DNA from: Planctomycetota bacterium
Lineage (GTDB): Bacteria; Planctomycetota; B15-G4
DNA length: 52,400 bases
NCBI GenBank assembly: GCA_029259695.1
Contig: JAJDEQ010000011.1
Location: 1 to 52,400 of the forward strand
Reading direction: 5' to 3'
Part shown: one piece after another, positions 8,586-16,040 of the stretch
How positions within the stretch are numbered: position 1 is the stretch's first letter
Layout: every line of letters starts with the position of its first letter
Notes under the pieces: model-generated
What the model was told of the DNA's origin: nothing
Seen by the model: only the letters and a program-made list of their open reading frames with translations
Database searches by the model: none
Made by a program: the position numbers and the translations under genes

Positions 8586-9340
8586 TCGGCCGCCGAGCAA
8601 TCCACCTGCTGCTGCTCGCGACGCTCGGGCCGGCCGCGGGCTGCTCGGGGCCCGCGGTGCAACTGCCTGCCCCTGATCCGGGGCCCCGCGCCCTCGCTCC
8701 CACGACGCGGGCTCCCGACCTGCCCAAGGGCGTGGCGACCCGGCTGGCCCAGGAACTGCTGGCCGCCAGTGACGTGGTCGTGGTGGGGGACACGCGCGGC
8801 GTTCGCTCGGCGGGGCGAACGCTGCTGCTGATCGAGCTCGAGGCACGGGAGGTGCTGCGCGGGGACCTGGCGGTGGGGGAGACCTTCCTGGTCGTCACCT
8901 ACTCGGTGGACTCAGCCGCGGGCGAGCGGGAGCTGCTGTACCTGAGCCGGCTGCAAGGGGAGGCGCGCTTCGAGCTGGACTACCGGGTCGAGTCCCAGGA
9001 CGAGTACTTCGAGCAGAAGCTCCAGGCCACCCGGCACACCCTCGCCCTGGCCCGCCTGCGCGACCCCTACCGGCGCGCCGCGGCGACCATCGACTGGCTG
9101 GCGGCGGCGGTGGGCTCCGACGACCCCTGGTTCCCCCGCTACGCACTCGATGAACTGCGCTACCTGGCCCACCGCTACCCGGGCGTGTTCGACGAGCGGG
9201 CCCTGGAGGCCGTGCGGGCGGCGGCCGCAATCTGTCCGTCACCTTCGATCGCCGCCGATGTCGAGAATGTGGCGTCCCGAATCGAGACCCGTCTCCAGGA
9301 TGGGCCCCGCCCCCGCGACAAGGCACCATTCCCTCCATGA
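8582..9340 (+). CDS. Unknown lipoprotein
   Basis: A 252-residue protein that I do not recognise. It starts at GTG 8582 in a GTGA overlap with tsaE. The N-terminus has a basic n-region, a Leu-rich core and a lipobox ending P-A-A-G-C, so it should be a lipid-anchored envelope protein. After a Pro-rich linker comes a beta-rich segment (VVVVGDTRGVRS...LLLIELEAREVLRGDL) resembling exported domains that read as transport or adhesion modules. A helical C-terminal half follows (about residues 150-250, many Arg, Ala and Leu). It overlaps the TolC-type gene by ATGA, so the two are probably co-expressed and may act together at the envelope. That functional link is only inference. Confidence 0.75.
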   Translation: MIGRRAIHLLLLATLGPAAGCSGPAVQLPAPDPGPRALAPTTRAPDLPKGVATRLAQELLAASDVVVVGDTRGVRSAGRTLLLIELEAREVLRGDLAVGETFLVVTYSVDSAAGERELLYLSRLQGEARFELDYRVESQDEYFEQKLQATRHTLALARLRDPYRRAAATIDWLAAAVGSDDPWFPRYALDELRYLAHRYPGVFDERALEAVRAAAAICPSPSIAADVENVASRIETRLQDGPRPRDKAPFPP

Positions 9341-10884
9341 TCGCTCTGTTGTCAGCCTGCCTCGCAGCGCTCCTGCTCCAGGACGCGCCGCCGACCCCTC
9401 CCCCGGCGGACGCCCTCCACCTGACCCTGAACGAGGCGATCGATCGGGGCATGCGCAACAACCTCACGATCCGGCAGGTGCGCCTCGACGCCGAACAGAC
9501 TGTCGACACCTACGGCCAGGCCTGGGGCGCGTTCGACACGATCTTCTTCCTGGACGGCACTGCGAGCCGTTCGGTGGCCGCGCCCACGCCGACCAACATC
9601 GTCGGTGGTGTCAACGTCGGCGGCGCGGCATCGACCGAAACCGTCTTCGTGGACATCAAGACAGGTTTTCGCGGCACGTTCCTCACGGGCACCAGTTGGT
9701 CGTTCGACGTCGGGCCACGGCGCGTGAAGACCTTCTCGGACGCCGGCGAGTCCGACGTCTACGTGGGTGATTGGACGCTGAGCGTGAGCCACCCCCTGTT
9801 GCGCGGCGGCGACAACTTCGCCCGCTCGGCCCTGACCCTGGCGCGTCAGGACGTCGAGATCTCTGCGGCAGCCTCATTTGCATCGATCCTGCTGACGCTC
9901 GAGACGATCATCGATGCCTATTGGAACCTCGTGTTCACGAACGAGGTCGTGGCGACGCGGATGGGAGCCGTGGTATTGGCCCAGGAACTCGTGGCCACGA
10001 CCACAGCCAAGGAAGCCCAGGGGCTGCAGACTCAGCTCGAGGTCTTCGAGGTGAAGGCCGAACTGGCCCAACGCAAGGAAGAGGAACTCACGGCGAAGAA
10101 CGCCGCGCTCGACGCGATCGACCTGCTGCGCAGACTGATCCTGGCCCCCGACGTCGACGACGAACTCTGGGACCTGCCGATCACCGTCGCCAAGGACGCT
10201 GTGGCCACGGCCCCGGCGCCAGAGACGAAGCTGCAGGTTGCGGTGGACACGGCCCTTGCGCGCCACCCGGACGTCGTCGCCGCCCGCACGCGCCTGCAGC
10301 GAGCTGACGTGATCCTCGAAAGGGCCGAGAACCTGGCGCTCCCCAAGCTCGACCTCACCGGCGCGTACGGCATCAACAGCAACGAGGACGACTACCGCGA
10401 CTCGCTCACGAACCTGAACGACGAGGAGTTCGACACCGTCAGCCTGGTGCTGGGGCTGGAGATCCCCTTCGGCAACCGCACGGCCGGCTATGCGGTGCGA
10501 CGGGCCCAGTCCGAGCGCCGCGAGGCCGGCGTCGCCCTGCGCGACACCGAGATCGCGGTGATCACCCGGGTGCGCACCGCCGTGCGCGAGGTCGAGCTCC
10601 AGGAGCTGCGCGTGGGTGTCACCGAAGAGGCCATGCGGCTCAATGAGCAGCTCTACGACGGCGAGCGGCGGCGGCTCGAGAACGACCTCTCGACGCCGTT
10701 CCAGGTGCGCGAGACGCTGCAGAACTACCTCACCGCGACGGACACGCACACCCGTGCGAAGTTCGATCTGGAGATCGGGCGGGCGAGACTGCTCTCGGCC
10801 CAGGGGGTGCTGCTCGAGTACTTCGGCTATGCCCGCGAGTTGCCGCCGGACCTCGACGAGTCCGTGCGTCCGCCCGCGCCGTAG
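9337..10884 (+). CDS. TolC-family outer membrane efflux protein
   Basis: A 515-residue member of the outer membrane efflux protein family. Such proteins form trimeric channel-tunnels that connect inner-membrane pumps to the outside. A short signal peptide (MIALLSACLAALLLQ) precedes the mature start. The two repeats of the fold are visible as long Ala/Glu/Arg-rich helices around LTLNEAIDRGMRNNL (the conserved L..A...A...N motif) and LQVAVDTALARHPDVVAAR. Beta-strand segments such as LDLTGAYGIN and LVLGLEIPFGNRTAGY follow the helices in each half. No inner-membrane pump or adaptor is encoded nearby, so its partner is unknown. The last 58 bases overlap the 3' end of nadD on the other strand. Confidence 0.9.
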   Translation: MIALLSACLAALLLQDAPPTPPPADALHLTLNEAIDRGMRNNLTIRQVRLDAEQTVDTYGQAWGAFDTIFFLDGTASRSVAAPTPTNIVGGVNVGGAASTETVFVDIKTGFRGTFLTGTSWSFDVGPRRVKTFSDAGESDVYVGDWTLSVSHPLLRGGDNFARSALTLARQDVEISAAASFASILLTLETIIDAYWNLVFTNEVVATRMGAVVLAQELVATTTAKEAQGLQTQLEVFEVKAELAQRKEEELTAKNAALDAIDLLRRLILAPDVDDELWDLPITVAKDAVATAPAPETKLQVAVDTALARHPDVVAARTRLQRADVILERAENLALPKLDLTGAYGINSNEDDYRDSLTNLNDEEFDTVSLVLGLEIPFGNRTAGYAVRRAQSERREAGVALRDTEIAVITRVRTAVREVELQELRVGVTEEAMRLNEQLYDGERRRLENDLSTPFQVRETLQNYLTATDTHTRAKFDLEIGRARLLSAQGVLLEYFGYARELPPDLDESVRPPAP

Positions 10885-11477
10885 AGATCGCGCTGCACGA
10901 TCGCGTCCCACACGGAGTCGTCGAGGTAGGACGGACGACGACCGGCGCGGAGTCCCTCGCGGATGGCGGTGGATGACGCCGGGTGCGGCGGGGCGCGCAG
11001 GCAGTTGCGCGCCAGTTCGGCGGCGCCGTCGCCGCCGATCAGCGGCGCCAGCGGCGCGGTGTCGAGTTCCTGCCCGGCGCGGGAGATCGAGCAGAACGTC
11101 ACCAGTTCGCACAGCTCGGCGATGCGATGCCAGTTGGGCAGATCGGCCAGGGTGTCAGCGCCGATGACGTAGTGCAGCCGGGTGTCGGGACCGAAGAGTT
11201 CGTGCAACTCGCGGGCCGTGTCGTAGCTGTAGCTGAGGCCTTCGCGACGCAACTCGATGTCACACGGTGACAGCCGGGCGTCGGCACGGGCGGCGATCTC
11301 GAGCAGCGCCAGGCGATCCGCTCCCGGCGCCAGCGTGCGATCGGTCTTGTGCGGCGGCGCACGGGCCGGCACCAGCAGCACCCGGGACAGGTCCCAGTGA
11401 TCGGCGGCGAGGCGCGCGATGTGCACGTGCCCCTCGTGGACCGGGTCGAAACTGCCGCCCAACCAACCGAGGTTCAC
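10827..11477 (-). CDS. nadD: Nicotinate-nucleotide adenylyltransferase
   Basis: NadD transfers AMP from ATP to nicotinate mononucleotide to give deamido-NAD in the main NAD pathway. The 216-residue protein starts at GTG 11477 with AGGA about nine bases upstream. Landmarks are the nucleotidyltransferase motif GGSFDPVHEGH near residue 7, PARAPPHK, YVIGADTLADLPNWHR and the C-terminal S-S-T-A-I-R-E motif. The family length is matched except for an extra C-terminal tail of about 15 residues rich in Gly, Ser and Arg. That tail is encoded inside the region overlapping the convergent tolC-type gene. Confidence 0.95.
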   Translation of the reverse strand: MNLGWLGGSFDPVHEGHVHIARLAADHWDLSRVLLVPARAPPHKTDRTLAPGADRLALLEIAARADARLSPCDIELRREGLSYSYDTARELHELFGPDTRLHYVIGADTLADLPNWHRIAELCELVTFCSISRAGQELDTAPLAPLIGGDGAAELARNCLRAPPHPASSTAIREGLRAGRRPSYLDDSVWDAIVQRDLYGAGGRTDSSRSGGNSRA

Positions 11478-11567
11478 GTGGCCATTCCTGCGGGAGCGGG
11501 AGCGGCGGCTGCACCCCGAGAGGGGCGTGGCGCCGACCCCGAGGGGGACGCACTCAGTGGTTGAGAC

Positions 11568-11720
11568 TCAGAAGAGGTCGTACTCGAACGGCGAGTCCTC
11601 GCCCGCGGTGCCCTCGCCGGCGCCGCTGAAGTAGACGTACCCGACGGCGCCGAGCACGAGCACGATGGGGAGGATCCACCAGATCTTGTTCTCACCCAGG
11701 AATTGGCGGAAGGAACTCAT
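11568..11720 (-). CDS. DUF5989-type membrane micro-protein
   Basis: A 50-residue single-pass membrane protein. It starts at ATG 11720 and stops at TGA 11570-11568. It begins MSSFRQFLGENK, then has the charged-aromatic edge K-I-W-W and one hydrophobic helix (ILPIVLVLGAVGYVYF). It ends with an acidic tail and the short aromatic terminus P-F-E-Y-D-L-F. The K-x-W-W-L/I-L-P-I junction and the P-F-x-Y-x-L-F end match what I know of DUF5989 (SxtN-like) proteins, which are often found with carbamoyl- or acyl-transfer envelope genes. Here it sits between nadD and the HtrA protease, with the SGNH/MBOAT pair 1.8 kb away. Function is unknown. Confidence 0.75.
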   Translation of the reverse strand: MSSFRQFLGENKIWWILPIVLVLGAVGYVYFSGAGEGTAGEDSPFEYDLF

Positions 11721-11819
11721 GCGGGGGACTCACTGCTGATGGGGCTCGAGTGGACAAAGCTGCGCCAGTGTACCCCGACCAGGGCGGGGTTGCGCTCTCG
11801 GGCGGGCGCCCGGGGCGCT

Positions 11820-13247
11820 TCAACCATCACCCTCGGCCCCGGTTGCCGCCGGAGATCCGGGCCGCACCGACGGGTGGAGCGGGGCCTGGGGAGGCGACGT
11901 CCCGGCAGCCGGCGGGGGGGCCGGTGCGCCGCCCGCAGGTCCCGCACCCAGGACCATCCGGACCTGGAAGCCGGTCGTGCCGCGGAAGCCGTGCAAGGTG
12001 ACCCGTTCCGAGCCGGAAGCTCGCGACAGGACCGCGAACATCTCGTCGGTGGATTCGACCGTCTTGTCGTTGAGGCGATCGATCAGATCCCCCGGCTGGA
12101 GGCGCATCATGGCCGCCAACCCACCCGGGTCGATGCGGTCGACGGTGACTCCGAAGAAGACCGGGTGATCGACGACGCGCAGTCCCAGTCGCCGCCAGAT
12201 GTATGCCAACGGCGACACCGAAGCCTGCAACCGGAGCTGCGCCTCGACGCGCTCGGCGTCACGCTCGAGCACCAGCTCCACCACGTCACCGGGCCGGGTG
12301 CCGAGCAGCACCTTGTTGAAGTCGAACTCCCAATCGATGGTGTGCCCGCCGGCCTCGAGCAGGCGGTCCCCGGGCTGCAGGCCGGCCCGGGCCGCGGGAC
12401 CGTCGGGCGCCACGCCGGCCAGGGGCAGGCCGGGCTGCTCAGCCCGGGGCGCCGCGCTCACGAAGGACAACCCGGCCGACACCTCGCGGTGCAGCCCGGG
12501 GTCGGTGAGCGACTCGACCAGGCTCCGGCGGACCCGGTCGACGGGGATGGCGAAACCGATCCCCTCGGTGTTCGACTTGATGGCGAAGTTGATCCCCACC
12601 AGTTCGCCCAGCACGTTGAGCAACGGGCCGCCGCTGTTGCCCGGGTTGATCGGCGCGTCGATCTGGATGAAGTCCTCGAAGGGCGCCGAGCCCGTGGCGG
12701 GGGGCGCGAGGTCCACGTCCCGGAAGAGCGCGCTGACGATGCCCGTGGTGACCGAGTTCTCGTTGCCCAACGGGTTGCCGATGGCGATCACCGTCTCGCC
12801 GACCATCAAGTCCGACGACGTCCCCAGACGAGCGGCCGTGAGCGGCCTGTCGGTCTTGATCTTGAGCAGCGCCAGGTCGTTGCGCGGATCGGTGTTGACC
12901 AGGGCGGCGGGGTGCGTCGAGCCGTCGTGCAGGTGCACCTGGATCAGGCGGCCGTCGGCGCTCAACACGTGGGCGTTGGTCAGGATGAATCCGTCGCGGT
13001 CGATGATCACGCCCGAGCCGAGACTCGTGCGGCGCGTCTTGCGCGAGCCGAAGAGCTGGTCGTAGGGGAAGGGCAGGCTCACATCGCGGACGACGTCCTG
13101 ATACACGTTGACGACCGCGGGGCCGACCTCGCGCACGACGCGCACGACGGGCGTGACGCGGGCGTCATGGGCCGGCTCGGGGACCTGGGCGGTCAACACC
13201 GAGGCGCAGGCCAGCGACAGCGCGGGCAGCAGGTTCCAGCGGATCAC
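11820..13247 (-). CDS. HtrA/DegP-type exported serine protease with two PDZ domains
   Basis: A periplasmic quality-control protease of the trypsin-like HtrA family. The start is GTG 13247, placed by GGAGAA a few bases upstream and by the signal peptide that follows (IRWNLLPALSLACASVLTAQ). A 117-residue upstream extension in frame is non-coding sequence. The protein has 475 residues. The catalytic triad is H93 (TNAHVL), D124 (DPRNDLALLK) and S205 (NPGNSGGP), all intact. Two PDZ domains follow, recognisable by G-V-A-P-D-G-P-A-A-R-A-G-L-Q-P-G-D and by a second copy starting VDRIDPGGLAAMM and ending in LQPGD. A Pro/Ala-rich tail ends the protein. It is transcribed towards the DUF5989 gene and divergently from the SGNH gene. 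Confidence 0.93.
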   Translation of the reverse strand: MIRWNLLPALSLACASVLTAQVPEPAHDARVTPVVRVVREVGPAVVNVYQDVVRDVSLPFPYDQLFGSRKTRRTSLGSGVIIDRDGFILTNAHVLSADGRLIQVHLHDGSTHPAALVNTDPRNDLALLKIKTDRPLTAARLGTSSDLMVGETVIAIGNPLGNENSVTTGIVSALFRDVDLAPPATGSAPFEDFIQIDAPINPGNSGGPLLNVLGELVGINFAIKSNTEGIGFAIPVDRVRRSLVESLTDPGLHREVSAGLSFVSAAPRAEQPGLPLAGVAPDGPAARAGLQPGDRLLEAGGHTIDWEFDFNKVLLGTRPGDVVELVLERDAERVEAQLRLQASVSPLAYIWRRLGLRVVDHPVFFGVTVDRIDPGGLAAMMRLQPGDLIDRLNDKTVESTDEMFAVLSRASGSERVTLHGFRGTTGFQVRMVLGAGPAGGAPAPPPAAGTSPPQAPLHPSVRPGSPAATGAEGDG

Positions 13248-13492
13248 GGGAGCGTTCTCCAGCGCGGGCGGCGAGCGGCCCGCCGAAGTCGCACCGATCG
13301 GCAGCCGCGCCCACACTACTGGATCAGCTCCGCTCCCGTTGGGGTGAGGTGCCGGCGGCGCACCGCTGGGCGCTCGGGCTTTCTCCCGGCCTTCGACGCA
13401 CGTACCATGCCGCCCTTCGGGACCGTCCGGGCGCCGCGCCGGCATCGGTCCGATCGCCCCGATGCCCGTCGTGCGGTGGAAGTCGGTCCCTG

Positions 13493-14620
13493 GTGAGCCT
13501 CCGCGCCACAGCCCTGCTGTCCGTCCTGCGCCTGCTCGTTGGCGGGATCGTGGGCCTGCTCGCCATCGACATGGGGGTGGGCTGGCTCGATCGAGCACGA
13601 GTGGACGACGAGCCCAGCGTGCTGGTCGAAGACTGGCAGCTCGGCTGGACGAACCGCCCGAACTACGTCGGGGAGCGCGCCACGACGGATGACCTCGGCC
13701 TGCGCAACCCGCTCATCCCCGCGGACGCGCCCGGTGACGAAGTGCGCCTGCTCGTCCTGGGGGACTCGCGCGTGTTCGGGTCCGGGGTGACCGACGCCGA
13801 GGTCTTCACCGTGGGCCTGGAGCGCGAGCTGGGGCGTGACGGCACGGCGGTGCGCGTGCTCAACGGCGGCGTGAACTCCTACTCGACGCTGCAGGCCTCC
13901 CAGCGAGCGGTGCAACTGATCCCCCAGGTGCAGCCCGATCTGATCATCATCTTCGTGTCACCGGGCTGGACGCTCAGGCCGAACACGCGCGCCGGGGACT
14001 GGGAACTCGTGGGCGAACGCCTCGTCCCCGCGGACATCGTCGAGGCCTGGCCGCAGGCGCTGCGGCCGCTACCCGCGACCATCCACCGCTTGATGTCCCA
14101 CTCGCACCTGTATGCCCGGCACCGCGCGGCGTTCCGCAAGGGCGGCAAGCTGGCGCCGCGCATCGCGCACTTCGTGTTGTCCCACGCCGAGCCGGGACCG
14201 GACGTGCGGCCCTTCGTCGACAACACGGTGGCCGCGCTGCTGGCGCTCCAACACGCGGCCGAGCAGGCGCGCTGTGAAGTGCTCGCGGCCTTGTTGCCGG
14301 AGACCTTCCAGATCAACCGGGCGGTGTGGGAGCGCTACCTGGCCGACCACGCCGCCGCCGGTGCGCCGCCCATCGGCACGGACCCGCTCGAGCCCATGGT
14401 GGCACTGCAGGCGCTGGTGGAGCAGACGGGCATCCGCGCCTGGCCCTTCTACCAGGAAGTGGCCACGTTCATGCGGGACGTCGATCGCTACTACCAGGTC
14501 GACGAGGCGCACTGGACGGCGGACGGGCACGGCGCCTTCGCGACCACGCTCGCCGAGCGCCTGCGCGACACGGGAACCCTGTCCGACCTGGTGACGAGCC
14601 GGGCCGGTCGGGTCCGCTAG
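13493..14620 (+). CDS. Membrane-anchored SGNH hydrolase-like protein
   Basis: A 375-residue protein with one N-terminal membrane anchor (ALLSVLRLLVGGIVGLLAI) and an exported SGNH/GDSL-type domain. Block I is V-L-G-D-S-R with S92. The Gly/Asn block follows as NGGVNSYSTLQ, and the Asp/His dyad near the end is D337-E-A-H340-W. The start is GTG 13493, preceded by a GGAAG ribosome site. The gene is separated by nine bases from an MBOAT acyltransferase. The arrangement mirrors the alginate O-acetylation pair (AlgI with AlgX/AlgJ), in which MBOAT moves the acyl group across the membrane and the SGNH protein attaches it to a polymer. The acceptor polymer cannot be read from the sequence. Confidence 0.85.
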   Translation: MSLRATALLSVLRLLVGGIVGLLAIDMGVGWLDRARVDDEPSVLVEDWQLGWTNRPNYVGERATTDDLGLRNPLIPADAPGDEVRLLVLGDSRVFGSGVTDAEVFTVGLERELGRDGTAVRVLNGGVNSYSTLQASQRAVQLIPQVQPDLIIIFVSPGWTLRPNTRAGDWELVGERLVPADIVEAWPQALRPLPATIHRLMSHSHLYARHRAAFRKGGKLAPRIAHFVLSHAEPGPDVRPFVDNTVAALLALQHAAEQARCEVLAALLPETFQINRAVWERYLADHAAAGAPPIGTDPLEPMVALQALVEQTGIRAWPFYQEVATFMRDVDRYYQVDEAHWTADGHGAFATTLAERLRDTGTLSDLVTSRAGRVR

Positions 14621-14629
14621 GCGCACCCG

Positions 14630-16030
14630 TTGCTCTTCCACAGCGCCACGTTCGCGGTCTTCCTGCTCACGGCGCTCACGCTGTTCTGGGCCCTGTCGCC
14701 GTCCCGGCGACTGCGCACGCTGCTGCTGCTCGCGGCGAGCTACGGCTTCTACGGCACCTGGCACCTGCACTACCTGGGCCTGATCGTCTTCTCGACCCTG
14801 CTCGACTACGTGTGCGGGCTCGCCATCGCGGGTGCACCGACCGCCGGGCGTCGCAAGCTGTACCTGCTGCTGAGCCTCGCCGGGAACCTCGGCGTGCTGG
14901 GGTTCTTCAAGTACTACGACTTCTTCATCGAGAGCGCCGTCGACCTCGCGGCGCTGCTCGGACTCGACATCTCGGCGCGCACGCTCGGCCTCGTGGTGCC
15001 CGTCGGCATCTCCTTCTACACCTTCCAGACGCTCTCCTACACGATCGACATCTACCGCGGCGTGCTGCGTCCCACGCGCAACCTGATCGACTTCGCGCTC
15101 TTCGTGTCGTTCTTCCCGCAACTCGTCGCGGGGCCCATCGTGCGGGCGATCGAGTTCCTGCCGCAGCTCGAACTGTCACCGCGCTTCGACCGGGCGCGCC
15201 TCCACGACGGGCTCTACCGCATCGCCACCGGCCTGATGAAGAAGGTCTTCATCGCCGACCTGCTGGCGCGCTACCTCGTCACCCCTGTGTATGAAGCACC
15301 GGGGACGTACGGACCGCTGATCCACTTGCTGGCGGCGTACGGGTTCTGCTTCCAGATCTACGGCGACTTCTCGGGCTACTCCGACATCGCCATCGGCGCG
15401 GCGCGCTTGTTCGGCTTCGATCTGCCCGAGAACTTCCGCGGGCCGTTCAAGGCGCGCTCGGTGCGCGACTTCTGGCGGCGGTGGCACATCACCCTGTCCT
15501 TCTGGGTGCGCGACTACGTGTACTTCCCCCTGGGTGGGTCGCGTGCAGGCCGCCTGCGGGTGTCGTTCAACCTGATCCTGACCATGGTGCTGATCGGGCT
15601 CTGGCACGGCGCGAGCCTGCTGTGGATCGTCTACGGCCTGCTCAACGGCCTGGCCATGTCGATCGAGCGGCTCGTGTCCGGCGCATCGAGTGATGCTCCG
15701 CGACCCTCCGCCCTCGGGCTCGCGCTGCGGCGCCTGGCCACGTTCCAGTTCGTCGCGGCCACGCTCGTGCTCGTGCGCGCCCCCGACCAGGAGACGGTGG
15801 TGGCCATGCTGACCGACTTCGGTGACGTGCACAGCGTGTCCTGGAAGGGACTGGCCGTGCTCGCGGGCGCGATCCTGGTCCACTATCTCCCCGAGGGCGC
15901 CCTGGCGGGCATCGAATCCGCTGTGAAGCGCGTGCCCACCGTGGCCGCAGGTGTCATCCTGGGGCTCCTCTGTGGCCTGCTGGCGCTGGCCGTGGTGGGT
16001 GAGACGCCGTACATCTACTTCCGCTTCTGA
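14630..16030 (+). CDS. MBOAT O-acyltransferase (AlgI-like)
   Basis: A 466-residue polytopic membrane protein of the MBOAT family with the AlgI-type N-terminus M-L-F-H-S-A-T-F-A-V-F, starting at TTG 14630. The catalytic histidine is H326 in IGLWHGASLLWI. The family segments PQLVAGPIVR, DFWRRWHITLSFW and YFPLGGSR are all present. About ten hydrophobic helices can be picked out. It should transfer acyl (probably acetyl) groups across the inner membrane to the SGNH partner immediately upstream for modification of an envelope polysaccharide. The length matches AlgI homologues. Confidence 0.93.
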   Translation: MLFHSATFAVFLLTALTLFWALSPSRRLRTLLLLAASYGFYGTWHLHYLGLIVFSTLLDYVCGLAIAGAPTAGRRKLYLLLSLAGNLGVLGFFKYYDFFIESAVDLAALLGLDISARTLGLVVPVGISFYTFQTLSYTIDIYRGVLRPTRNLIDFALFVSFFPQLVAGPIVRAIEFLPQLELSPRFDRARLHDGLYRIATGLMKKVFIADLLARYLVTPVYEAPGTYGPLIHLLAAYGFCFQIYGDFSGYSDIAIGAARLFGFDLPENFRGPFKARSVRDFWRRWHITLSFWVRDYVYFPLGGSRAGRLRVSFNLILTMVLIGLWHGASLLWIVYGLLNGLAMSIERLVSGASSDAPRPSALGLALRRLATFQFVAATLVLVRAPDQETVVAMLTDFGDVHSVSWKGLAVLAGAILVHYLPEGALAGIESAVKRVPTVAAGVILGLLCGLLALAVVGETPYIYFRF

Positions 16031-16040
16031 GGGACCGGCC

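Noticed and set aside
13248..13492. A bidirectional promoter between htrA and the SGNH gene
   Set aside because: TACCAT near 13400 and TAGTGT on the other strand are weak alone, and no -35 partner at a proper distance was found on either side.
11703..13496. A 597-codon plus-strand frame opposite the htrA gene
   Set aside because: The minus strand encodes an HtrA protease with intact H93, D124 and S205. The plus frame is a shadow with Arg-rich composition.
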